A stretch of 50,365 nucleotides of DNA from Candidatus Thorarchaeota archaeon. GTDB lineage: Archaea; Asgardarchaeota; Thorarchaeia; Thorarchaeales; Thorarchaeaceae. The position numbers and the translations under genes were made by a program. Each line of letters starts with the position of its first letter. Within the stretch, counting starts at the first letter, position 1. This document shows positions 39,903 to 47,527 of the stretch, in pieces. Below the pieces are notes generated by a model that did not search any database, was not told the origin of the DNA, and saw nothing but the letters and a program-made list of their open reading frames with translations. The stretch spans positions 1 through 50,365 of the forward strand of contig RDNZ01000011.1 in NCBI GenBank assembly GCA_011364905.1, given 5' to 3'.

Positions 39903-40799
39903 GTGGCTGAAGCGCAAACTTACTCGTTTTTCCTTGGTTGCGTCATGCCAAATCGTCTGCCAAATCTAGAGGCGAGCATTCGAGTAGTACTCCCGAAACT
40001 AGGCGTAAATCTTGAGGACCTAGAGGGGGCAAGTTGTTGTCCTGCCCCAGGAGTTATCCGCTCTTTTGATGAACCAACGTGGCTAGCACTTGCATCAAGA
40101 AACCTAGCCCTCGCAGAGATGTCCGGTCATGACATCATCACTGGATGCAATGGTTGCTACTGCACATTCAAAGAAGCACTTGCTGAAATCAGAGAGCATC
40201 CTCGTCGGTTGAAGGAGGTTCAGAACATCTTCAAAGGCATGGGGCTTAAGTTCGACGGCAGAGTTGAAGCTAAGCATGTTATAGAGGTCATCTCTGAACT
40301 GGGACCAGACTACGTACGGAAAAAGGTGACACATCCTCTAAAAGGAATCAAGGTTGGAGTTCACTATGGGTGCCATCTTTTGAAACCAACCAATAACAGA
40401 CCTTGGGAAAAAACGCAGAATCCGACTTTTCTTGATGCATTAGTCGAAGCAACCGGAGCTGAAAGTACAGAATACAAGGACAAAGACATTTGCTGCGGAG
40501 CTGGAGGCGGTGTCAGAGGCTCGCAAGTAGCAGTGAGTTTTGATATTGCCAAGGAGAAGCTCGATAATCTTCTATATGCAGGTGTTGACTGCCTTGTCAA
40601 TGTGTGTTCGTTCTGTCACCTGCAATATGAAACAGCCCAGGTCCAGCTGAACAAAGAATTAGGAGAGAAGAAGTATCAGATTCCGGTTCTCTATTACACA
40701 CAGCTACTTGGTCTAGCGATGGGGCTTGATCCAAACGAACTGGGTCTTACCAAGCATATGGTGGATACACAGCCACTGCTTGACAAGATCCTAACCTAG
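39903..40799 (+). CDS. hdrB: HdrB-type CCG-domain protein (pair 3)
   Basis: Third HdrB homologue, 298 residues, with complete CCG domains: C13, C45/C46, C82/C85, then C157, C197/C198, C235/C238. It has the canonical SCCPAPGVIRSFDEPTW and ICCGAGGGVRGS. An extra cysteine sits in CNGCYC. It starts with a GTG at 39903 one base after hdrC. The stop codon shares bases with the convergent gene at 40796 (CTAG). It is probably a paralogue of pair 2. No HdrA lies on this strand downstream; the next plus-strand genes are korDABC. Confidence 0.93.
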   Translation: MAEAQTYSFFLGCVMPNRLPNLEASIRVVLPKLGVNLEDLEGASCCPAPGVIRSFDEPTWLALASRNLALAEMSGHDIITGCNGCYCTFKEALAEIREHPRRLKEVQNIFKGMGLKFDGRVEAKHVIEVISELGPDYVRKKVTHPLKGIKVGVHYGCHLLKPTNNRPWEKTQNPTFLDALVEATGAESTEYKDKDICCGAGGGVRGSQVAVSFDIAKEKLDNLLYAGVDCLVNVCSFCHLQYETAQVQLNKELGEKKYQIPVLYYTQLLGLAMGLDPNELGLTKHMVDTQPLLDKILT

Positions 40800-41725
40800 A
40801 ACCACTTTCTAGCTGCATAGTACACAACTAATGCCATCACTCCACTTGAAAAGAGAAGAATGGCTACAAAAGCTAGAATTCGAGGTTCCAAACCAGGGGT
40901 TGTCGTAGTAGTAGTTGTTGTTGTGGTCGTGGTTGTTATTGTGCCAGCAGTGAAAGTGCCATCAGACTTGTCTGAGTTATAATAGATACCATCTGTGACA
41001 CGAACGCGGACTATGTATGTGTCTGAACGGTCCAGGTTACCACAATCCCATTCAAACCATGTTTGATTAAGAGAGGAAGCCAATGTTTCAAAAGATTGTC
41101 CGGAGTCATCTGAAAACATAACATCGAACCTAAGAACAGAATCAGCATTCACATCTGAGGCAGTCCATGTGATATTATGAGGGGATGTCCAGTCCTCTCC
41201 ACCATTCGGAGCAATCACTCTTACCTTGGGAACAAAGAAGTTGCCGATGTAGATGTCTGTGAACTGGACTACCTTGATAGACCCGTTTGTTAGCCATGCG
41301 GTTGACGTGATTATGCAACTCGCATTATTTCCAAGAGCTCGAGTATCTATTTCCAATGTTGGTTGATCAAGTTCTAGATAAAGAACACTAGGAATGGCTG
41401 GAGCATCGATTTCAAGTCTTGTCCGGTTCACTAGCGAAGGAGTCCACTCTGATTTTAGAATAACATGGTCACCAGCTATAGTGTCGCCAGACTTCACTGG
41501 AGTGTCAATCAGATTGGTCCGAGATGTGTAACTGAGGTTTACTGCGGCAATATCGGCTGAGGGGAGAAACTCCACAGGCGGAAGGGCATATGACGCGGCA
41601 TTATGAAACTTGAAACTCGTAACAGGGAGGGCTAGTGAGAACACTAACAGTCCAAGCACTACGAATCCTATTCTCGTATTCTTCAGGCACGTATTCCTAA
41701 TTAGAGCATTCAGTCTGGGTTTCAA
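40796..41725 (-). CDS. Secreted protein with Ig-like domain, Thr-linker and C-terminal anchor
   Basis: Surface protein of 309 residues. A signal peptide (about 17-36), a beta-rich extracellular region, and an Ig/fibronectin-like domain about residues 165-265 are visible. The domain begins RVIAPNGGEDWTSPHNITW and includes FSDDSGQSFETLA and YIVRVRVTDG, a pattern recalling the Kre9/KNH-type domain. It is followed by an uninterrupted run of threonines (TIT then Thr repeats, a likely glycosylated stalk) and a final helix (ILAFVAILLFSSGVMALVVYYA). The TTG start overlaps the stop of the winged-helix gene by 4 bases (TTGA), so the pair is co-expressed and may function as sensor and regulator. Confidence 0.75.
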   Translation of the reverse strand: MKPRLNALIRNTCLKNTRIGFVVLGLLVFSLALPVTSFKFHNAASYALPPVEFLPSADIAAVNLSYTSRTNLIDTPVKSGDTIAGDHVILKSEWTPSLVNRTRLEIDAPAIPSVLYLELDQPTLEIDTRALGNNASCIITSTAWLTNGSIKVVQFTDIYIGNFFVPKVRVIAPNGGEDWTSPHNITWTASDVNADSVLRFDVMFSDDSGQSFETLASSLNQTWFEWDCGNLDRSDTYIVRVRVTDGIYYNSDKSDGTFTAGTITTTTTTTTTTTTTPGLEPRILAFVAILLFSSGVMALVVYYAARKWF

Positions 41726-42192
41726 TCTCGTTCACCCTCCGGAAATGGTTGTTCTCGCCATACCTTAAGTGCCTCGTACCATAGCACAAGGCATGCGGAT
41801 ATAAGTAGGACAAGAAGGACCATTGAGTACCAATCAGTGCTTAACCAGAACAACAAAGACCCCAAAGCTGCAGTGAGCGATGTGTAGAATGTTGCATAGA
41901 ACAGGAATCGGGGAACCATCATACGACCCCTCCCCATGAATTGATTCAAGATTCCTATCCGAACATCACGTTTAATCGTATACTGGCCATGGACATCTTT
42001 GTCAACAAGTCCGTGTTCTCGTAAACGCTCTAAATGATGCATTGACAAGGATGGACTCGACAATTCGGCCCCCCGTTGTATCTCTCGAGCAGTCAGAGGT
42101 TCTGGATGACGCAACATATACCAATAGACACTTAGAGTCTTGCCTTTAATGAGCTCTGCCAACTCGTCATCGGTTGGTTCTGCGTTATTCAA
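41722..42192 (-). CDS. Winged-helix regulator with two membrane helices
   Basis: A 156-residue protein with an N-terminal winged helix (SVYWYMLRHPEPLTAREIQRG, then LSSPSLSMHHLERLREHGLVDKD), similar to ArsR/MarR-like archaeal regulators. Two hydrophobic helices follow (about 95-115 and 120-142), so the DNA-binding domain is attached to the inner face of the membrane. It starts with a TTG at 42192, and CTTAAATC about 30 bases upstream is a TATA-like element giving an almost leaderless mRNA. The coupled downstream gene encodes an extracellular protein. This split arrangement parallels the single-chain sensor at 36583. Confidence 0.78.
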   Translation of the reverse strand: MNNAEPTDDELAELIKGKTLSVYWYMLRHPEPLTAREIQRGAELSSPSLSMHHLERLREHGLVDKDVHGQYTIKRDVRIGILNQFMGRGRMMVPRFLFYATFYTSLTAALGSLLFWLSTDWYSMVLLVLLISACLVLWYEALKVWREQPFPEGERD

Positions 42193-42392
42193 GGCCTACG
42201 ACTCCAGTTCTCTGGAAGACGATTTAAGAAGATTCGGCTCTTAAAACCTGTTGCTCGTGCTCGGGTAGGTCACGTCCCTCAAGGTAAGGCTAAAATAGCT
42301 CGAGGGTTCGCCATGGGTCATGCCTAAACAGGATTCTGTATTGGGCAATACTGAACGGACTCTTGTCAGAGGGGTCCAGGAGAAAGACATCG

Positions 42393-42737
42393 ATGTCAGT
42401 GGTTCGAAAACCGATAACACCGAAACCTCCAAGGACAAGAGAGAAGGTACTTGTCATCCTTCGTGAGCAGTGTAAGCAATGTATGCTCTGTGTTGAGTTC
42501 TGTCCCAAAAATGTGCTATGTCTGACAGACATCTACAATCGTAAGGGATACCATCCAGTCACCGCTTGTGACATAGATGCGTGCGTTAATTGTGAGTTTT
42601 GTGAAAGGATATGCCCTGACATGGCGATTTTCTTGGCCGACCGTGATGAAGCGGAGAAAGCATACAAAGCAGGTGCTGTGGAAGAAGGCACTGAGATCCC
42701 TGAATTCGAGAAGGACAAACCTAAGGAGGAAAAATAG
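42393..42737 (+). CDS. korD: 2-oxoacid:ferredoxin oxidoreductase delta (ferredoxin-like) subunit
   Basis: Electron-transfer subunit of the 2-oxoacid oxidoreductase that follows. The 114-residue form from the ATG at 42393 has two 4Fe-4S motifs, C27/C30/C33/C37 and C64/C67/C70/C74, with the second reading CVNCEFCERICP. The tail is Lys/Glu-rich. I preferred this ATG (GGAG about 10 bases upstream) over a TTG at 42363 that would add ten residues. The korA GTG comes directly after its stop, with AGGAGG inside the end of this gene. Confidence 0.88.
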   Translation: MSVVRKPITPKPPRTREKVLVILREQCKQCMLCVEFCPKNVLCLTDIYNRKGYHPVTACDIDACVNCEFCERICPDMAIFLADRDEAEKAYKAGAVEEGTEIPEFEKDKPKEEK

Positions 42738-43874
42738 GTGCCCAAGCGCATCATGTTCACAATGGGCGATATTGCCTGTGCTGAGGGTGCGCTGAGTGCA
42801 GGGTGCCGCTACTTCGGAGGCTATCCCATAACTCCAGCGACAGAGATTGCTGAATGGATGTCTCAGAGGATGCCTGAACTCGGAGGCGCTTATGTTCAAT
42901 ACGAGGATGAGATAGCATCAATCACCAGCGTGATTGGAGCGTCTTGGACCGGAGTAAAGGCGATGACTGCCACCTCAGGACCAGGTGTTAGTCTGATGTT
43001 GGAGGCGGTTGGTTTGGCGGTCATGACTGAAACTCCTCTGGTGCTGGTTAACATCATGCGTGGCGGACCAAGTACCGGCCAACCTACCAGGGGGCAGCAG
43101 GGCGATGTGATGCAGGCTAAATGGGGAAGTCACGGAGACTATCAGATTATTGCCCTGACTCCAGCCTCTGTCCAAGAGATGTTCGACCAGACAGTACAAG
43201 CGTTCAATCTCTCAGAGAAGTATAGAACTCCTGTCTTTGTCTTGGCAGATGAAACAGTTGGACACATGCGGGAACGACTAGTTATTCCAGATAAGAAGAA
43301 GCTGAAGCTCGAATATCGTAAGCAACCGACGATAGATCCCTCAGAATATCTTCCATTCAAACCGGATGACGATCTTGTGCCACCAATGGCACTCTTTGGT
43401 TCCAAGTATCAATTCTATGCCACAGGGCTGACTCATGATGAACGTGGCTATCCAAGTGACAAGGAAGATGTTCAGATTAGACTCATAACAAGGCTGAATG
43501 ATAAGATTCTGAAGAACGCAGACAAGATCATCGATGTGGAGCGATTCATGCTTGACGATGCTAAGATTGCTGTTATTTCGTACGGTACACCGTCACGAAG
43601 TGCGAAAAAGGCAATAAGAGACGCTCGTGAACAGGGCATCAAAGTTGGCATGCTCAGGCTCAAGACAGTATGGCCATTCCCAGAAGAACAAGTTGCAGAA
43701 CTTGCCTCGGAGGTGGACCATATCATTGTGGCAGAGCAAAACATGGGGCAGGTTTACTACATGGTAAAGGCTTTTGCCGCACCCACTCCAATTCATCTTA
43801 TGACGAAACCAGCTGGAATGCCACAATTGCCCAATGAGATTCTTGATAAAATTAAAGAGATTAAGTCAATCTAG
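42738..43874 (+). CDS. korA: 2-oxoacid:ferredoxin oxidoreductase alpha subunit
   Basis: Carries the pyrimidine-binding and core domains of a thiamine-diphosphate enzyme that decarboxylates 2-oxoacids to acyl-CoA and reduces ferredoxin. The 378-residue product shows GDIACAEGALSAGCRYFGGYPITPATEIAEWM, a TSGPGVSLMLEAVGLAVMTE segment and the MRGGPSTGQPTRGQQGD motif. These are characteristic of KorA/VorA-type alpha subunits without the gamma fusion. The most likely substrate is 2-oxoglutarate (Kor), but VorA-like branched-chain substrates are not excluded. It starts with a GTG at 42738 with AGGAGG upstream. Confidence 0.92.
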   Translation: MPKRIMFTMGDIACAEGALSAGCRYFGGYPITPATEIAEWMSQRMPELGGAYVQYEDEIASITSVIGASWTGVKAMTATSGPGVSLMLEAVGLAVMTETPLVLVNIMRGGPSTGQPTRGQQGDVMQAKWGSHGDYQIIALTPASVQEMFDQTVQAFNLSEKYRTPVFVLADETVGHMRERLVIPDKKKLKLEYRKQPTIDPSEYLPFKPDDDLVPPMALFGSKYQFYATGLTHDERGYPSDKEDVQIRLITRLNDKILKNADKIIDVERFMLDDAKIAVISYGTPSRSAKKAIRDAREQGIKVGMLRLKTVWPFPEEQVAELASEVDHIIVAEQNMGQVYYMVKAFAAPTPIHLMTKPAGMPQLPNEILDKIKEIKSI

Positions 43875-43965
43875 AATAAACGGCGTTAACAGAATTACTG
43901 GTCATATCAATAATCCTTTTATCATGTTTGCCTCAGAGCCCGCTTGTTAATGGGAGAATCCCTCA

Positions 43966-44808
43966 ATGACCGAGTCCGTACATGTCTTGAAGCATCCAAT
44001 GACGAAATACATCCGAGAGGACCGACAACCCTGGATCTATTGCTCCGGATGCTCCATCGGGATTGTCACAGGAATGGTAGCACGGGCAATCGATAACCTT
44101 GGACTGGATTTCCACAAAACTGTAGTAGTTTCTGGAATAGGATGTACCGGTCGCACATCAGGCTACTTCAAGACTGGAACATACCATACGACTCATGGTC
44201 GAGCAATAGCTTTTGCTGAAGGCGCGAAGATTGCGAACCCCGAACTTGAGGTCATTGTTGTGAGTGGCGATGGAGACATCGCGGCAATTGGTGGCAACCA
44301 CCTGATTCATGCTGCGCGACGAAACATCGACATGACTGTTGTGTGCATTAACAATTTTAACTATGGAATGACTGGCGGACAGTTTGGACCCACAACTGAG
44401 CACGAGAAATACTCACAGACAAGTCCGAGACCGATTGGAAACATAGAACATCCATTCAACCTGGTCAAGCTGGCTGCATCGTCAGGTGCCACTTTTGTGG
44501 CCAGATGGACAGCAGTCCAAGCACGGAGAGGAACAAGATCTATCGAGAAGGGAATCAAGAAAAAAGGATTCTCATTCATCGAAATAATTGGAGCCTGTCC
44601 CACCGAGTACGGCAGAATGAACCGTCTTGGAGATGGCCTTGCTATGCACAAACACCTCCTTGAAGTTGCTGAGATCCAGAATGGTCTTCCTCCTCATGAG
44701 GCGGAGCTTGACTATGAGAAGAGGATTGTATGCGGGGAGTTTGTGGACATCGAAAAGCCTGAATACACCGAAGTTCTTCGAGAAATGCAGCGGAAACTCA
44801 AGGAGTAA
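43966..44808 (+). CDS. korB: 2-oxoacid:ferredoxin oxidoreductase beta subunit
   Basis: Thiamine-diphosphate-binding subunit of the same complex, 280 residues. It has the cofactor motif GDGDIAAIGGNHLIHAARRN followed by INNFNYGMTGGQFGP. Cysteine-bearing segments include WIYCSGCSIGI and GIGCTGRTSGYF near the N-terminus, matching KorB-type beta subunits. A 91-bp gap precedes it, containing TTTTATC (near 43917) as a possible internal TATA box. GGAGAATCCCTCA precedes the ATG, where GGGA-GAA-TCCC could fold over the ribosome-binding site. korC overlaps its stop. Confidence 0.92.
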   Translation: MTESVHVLKHPMTKYIREDRQPWIYCSGCSIGIVTGMVARAIDNLGLDFHKTVVVSGIGCTGRTSGYFKTGTYHTTHGRAIAFAEGAKIANPELEVIVVSGDGDIAAIGGNHLIHAARRNIDMTVVCINNFNYGMTGGQFGPTTEHEKYSQTSPRPIGNIEHPFNLVKLAASSGATFVARWTAVQARRGTRSIEKGIKKKGFSFIEIIGACPTEYGRMNRLGDGLAMHKHLLEVAEIQNGLPPHEAELDYEKRIVCGEFVDIEKPEYTEVLREMQRKLKE

Positions 44809-45371
44809 TGACCATGTCTCGATACGAGGTCCGTTTTGGTGGTTTTGGAGGACAGGGTATTGTCACAATGGCTGTCATTCTAGGCGAAACGGTTTCATTG
44901 ATAGAAAAGAAACAGTGTGTACAGACTCAGAGCTATGGCCCAGAAGCAAGAGGCGGCGCAACAAAGAGCGAACTTGTAATAGATGATGTGGAGGTAGACT
45001 ATCCCAAGGTTCAAGAGCCAGATGTCTTCGTGGCAATGAGCAGGGCGGCTTATCTTGAATACGTTGATGGTCTCAAGGACAACGGGATATTAATTATAGA
45101 TGAAGACCTGGTAGAGGTAGAAGGCGACCTACCTGATGGAATAAAAATCTACAAGATTCCAGCCACAAGAATAGCAGATGTAGATGTTGGAGTCAAACAG
45201 GCAACAAACGTCGTCATGTTAGGAGCTCTGACAGCCATTACGGGGATTGTTACACCAGAGGGATTGAAAAAACAGATAGTCGAGCGTTGGCCAAGGTTCA
45301 AAGATACTAACCTGAAAGCACTTGAGCTTGGGTTGAAGGCTGGTAAAGAGGCTGTCCCAACTAGTGCCTGA
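44808..45371 (+). CDS. korC: 2-oxoacid:ferredoxin oxidoreductase gamma subunit
   Basis: Gamma subunit (CoA-binding/interdomain region), 187 residues. The N-terminus reads YEVRFGGFGGQGIVTMAVILGE, and AYLEYV and TNVVMLGALTAIT are also typical, as is the TQSYGPEARGGATKSEL motif. The ATG at 44808 overlaps the korB TAA by one base (TAATG). It completes the four-gene korDABC unit. A long inverted repeat 30 bases beyond its stop likely ends transcription, shared with the convergent dehydratase-activator operon. Confidence 0.92.
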   Translation: MTMSRYEVRFGGFGGQGIVTMAVILGETVSLIEKKQCVQTQSYGPEARGGATKSELVIDDVEVDYPKVQEPDVFVAMSRAAYLEYVDGLKDNGILIIDEDLVEVEGDLPDGIKIYKIPATRIADVDVGVKQATNVVMLGALTAITGIVTPEGLKKQIVERWPRFKDTNLKALELGLKAGKEAVPTSA

Positions 45372-45402
45372 AGGTCCAACAATCCTATCTAATCCAATCT
45401 AC

Positions 45403-45466
45403 TGACCCGCTCTATGAATTTTCCTTTGGATAGTTGGCTGTTTTTCATAGAGGAATGGCTGGGTCA
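45403..45466. terminator. Large inverted repeat between convergent operons
   Basis: Outer arms TGACCC (45403-45408) and GGGTCA (45461-45466), inner arms CTCTATGAA (45410-45418) and TTCATAGAG (45444-45452), loop of 25 bases. The 9-bp inner stem is perfect and the outer pairs give it a stronger base. It sits between korC (plus) and the dehydratase activator (minus), with T-rich stretches inside the loop, as expected for a bidirectional end of transcription. Confidence 0.55.
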
Positions 45467-45501
45467 TTCAAAAGATCAATTTGGTGAAGAAGGTCTTTGA
45501 T

Positions 45502-46275
45502 TCAGTTCTCCTCTAATGCCAATACTGCGGCCCCCAGTGCACCAGTAAGCTGTGGATCCTCCGGAAGCCAAAGTTCCACGCCAAGTTGCTTCGAGAGATG
45601 GTGCCTGAATGCAGGATTCAGAGCCACGCCGCCAGTGACACATACTGGTTCCTTGACGCCTACCCGTTTCGACAATGCGGTAATCTTAGAAACCAAGGAG
45701 ATATGCACTCCTGCTGCGATGTCCGCCGCAGATTTCCCAGCACCAATTTGGCCGATGACTTCGCTCTCCGCAAAGACAGTACATGTGCTACTTATCGAAC
45801 ATGGAGTCTTTGATTGGAGTGCGAGGGGACCAAGCTCATCTATGGAAACACCAAGAACACGTGCCATAACCTCTAGAAAGCGTCCAGTTCCTGCAGAACA
45901 TTTGTCATTTAATTCAAAGTCCTCAGGCTTCCCTGTTGGACCTACACGAATGACCTTCGAGTCTTGTCCTCCGACATCTATGAGCAAACGTATGGCAGGA
46001 TTAATGCGGTGTACACCCACACTATGACAGGTGATTTCAGTGACTGATTTTTCTGCTAGCTCAACACGTGCGCGTCCATAACCAGTACTGATAACCGGAA
46101 TCCCATTGAGATCAAAGTTTGACGATGATGAGATATTATGAAGGATTTTCTCAACAGCTTCAATGGCTGATGCTCCAGTCAACATCAAAGACTTAGCTAC
46201 AATATTACCAGACTTATCTAGCAAGATGCCTTTAGTGGTAGTTGAACCTACATCAATTCCAATACCCATGTCCAC
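45502..46275 (-). CDS. hgdC: 2-hydroxyacyl-CoA dehydratase activator (HgdC/BadF family ATPase)
   Basis: Homodimeric ATPase with one shared 4Fe-4S cluster that injects a high-energy electron into the dehydratase. The ASKHA fold is shown by GIGIDVGSTTTKGILLDKSG and LIDVGGQDSKVI. The cluster cysteines lie in DKCSAGTGRFLEVMARV and STCTVFAESEVIGQI. The GTG at 46275 (257 residues) has AGGAGAG about 8 bases upstream; an ATG two codons later is also possible. Codons upstream to 46368 overlap the neighbouring gene and were excluded. It ends the three-gene operon with the two dehydratase subunits. Confidence 0.92.
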   Translation of the reverse strand: MDMGIGIDVGSTTTKGILLDKSGNIVAKSLMLTGASAIEAVEKILHNISSSSNFDLNGIPVISTGYGRARVELAEKSVTEITCHSVGVHRINPAIRLLIDVGGQDSKVIRVGPTGKPEDFELNDKCSAGTGRFLEVMARVLGVSIDELGPLALQSKTPCSISSTCTVFAESEVIGQIGAGKSAADIAAGVHISLVSKITALSKRVGVKEPVCVTGGVALNPAFRHHLSKQLGVELWLPEDPQLTGALGAAVLALEEN

Positions 46276-46288
46276 TAATTTTCTCTCC

Positions 46289-47527
46289 TTACATAAGCAT
46301 CTCAAGTAGCGCGTCGACTCGGGTTTCAATCTGGGCTTCGTTGTATACTCTAGAGTCAACCATGTCACCTTCGATTATGACACCCGGTACTCCAGTCCTT
46401 TCGGTGACCAATTCCTTTGAAACAAGTTGCCCCAGAGAGTAACGTTTGCATGATCGAACAGAGAACATGACGAATCCATCAAGATCATAGTCTTTGATTA
46501 GTTGACACATCTTGTCGACTTTGGCATCTAAGCCCATGTTCAGATAAACTTTGGAGTATGTTTCGACAACCTCATCAATGATTGATAGAGTATCTGTTCC
46601 GACCATATTGCCTGTCCATGCATGGGTATATGTATCAGCAGGAAAGACGACTCCTCTACTTGCCAAGATGTTGAAGAATCTTAGAGTATGCCATGGTGGG
46701 ATATTGTCCCAGAGCAGCCGAACTCTCTCATCACGGATTGCACCAATTCCATTCTTAACTCGTTCCTCTACCTCTGCAACAAAGGACTCATAGAACTCGA
46801 CACAGTGTTCTGTTCCCCGACTTGAAACTACAGGTGCCATTGTCAAGAATCTGTCTGCGCAATTCAATGGACTTGGCTTGTTTTTGCAGGCTTCAAGAGC
46901 GCGTATCCAGAGTTTTGTGGCTCTGCTCGAGAGTTCGGCCACTTCGCGTATTCTACCATCCTCAAGGGACCGATTGAAGTGTGACTCGATAAACTCAATC
47001 AAACGCTCAACGCCACGACGAACATATGCCTGATTATGAGGAAGTTGCACTTTATCTATGGGAGGAGTGTCTAGAAGGAAGACTGGAGCACCTGTCATCT
47101 CGGATATTGCGTCATACCATCGAAGAACGGTGCCGCAGATATTATTGCATGCAAGAAGAAGCTGAGGTGTCGGAAGCGAACCTATTGGAACCTCGTCGGG
47201 TTTTTCCGTTGACCCAATACTCGCACGTGCATATGAGCAGAGGTCTTGTGAGTACCCAAGATTCTCCGCATATCCGCATACTTCAGGACCGATTTTTTGA
47301 GCACCGACGATAGCTCCAGCCTGCTCCGGGTAGACCACACCCATATCCAATGCAATGGGAATCTCCACCGGAAACCCAGATGTAACCCACGCAAGATGAC
47401 CATTCTCACTGGCTTCCATTGCTTCCAATCCATGGCGAAGCGCTATCTGTTGTAGAAGTGCTTGTGTTTCGAGGCGCCTGTAGGGCTTTTCCTCGCTTGC
47501 TCGTTCTTGATTCATTTTCCAGCTCAC
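46289..47527 (-). CDS. 2-hydroxyacyl-CoA dehydratase subunit (first)
   Basis: One of the two homologous dehydratase subunits (HgdA/HgdB, related to benzoyl-CoA reductase BcrB/C) that eliminate water from (R)-2-hydroxyacyl-CoA by radical chemistry. The 412-residue product has the 4Fe-4S segment LLACNNICGTVLRWYD, the VFLLDTPP motif and the C-terminal VMFSVRSCKRYSLGQLVSKEL. The last is characteristic of the family (a Cys-Lys site near cluster/CoA). The GTG at 47527 overlaps the upstream stop by 4 bases; an ATG at 47515 is also possible. Whether the substrate is glutaryl, lactyl, phenyllactyl or another acyl-CoA cannot be read from sequence. Confidence 0.88.
   Translation of the reverse strand: MSWKMNQERASEEKPYRRLETQALLQQIALRHGLEAMEASENGHLAWVTSGFPVEIPIALDMGVVYPEQAGAIVGAQKIGPEVCGYAENLGYSQDLCSYARASIGSTEKPDEVPIGSLPTPQLLLACNNICGTVLRWYDAISEMTGAPVFLLDTPPIDKVQLPHNQAYVRRGVERLIEFIESHFNRSLEDGRIREVAELSSRATKLWIRALEACKNKPSPLNCADRFLTMAPVVSSRGTEHCVEFYESFVAEVEERVKNGIGAIRDERVRLLWDNIPPWHTLRFFNILASRGVVFPADTYTHAWTGNMVGTDTLSIIDEVVETYSKVYLNMGLDAKVDKMCQLIKDYDLDGFVMFSVRSCKRYSLGQLVSKELVTERTGVPGVIIEGDMVDSRVYNEAQIETRVDALLEMLM

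Noticed and set aside
40893..40945. GTN/ACN trinucleotide repeat resembling a microsatellite
   Set aside because: It encodes the threonine stalk of the surface protein in frame and needs no other explanation.
42240..42330. GAGGGTTCGCC segment resembling a tRNA T-arm
   Set aside because: No matching acceptor stem, anticodon arm or TTCRA consensus could be built around it.
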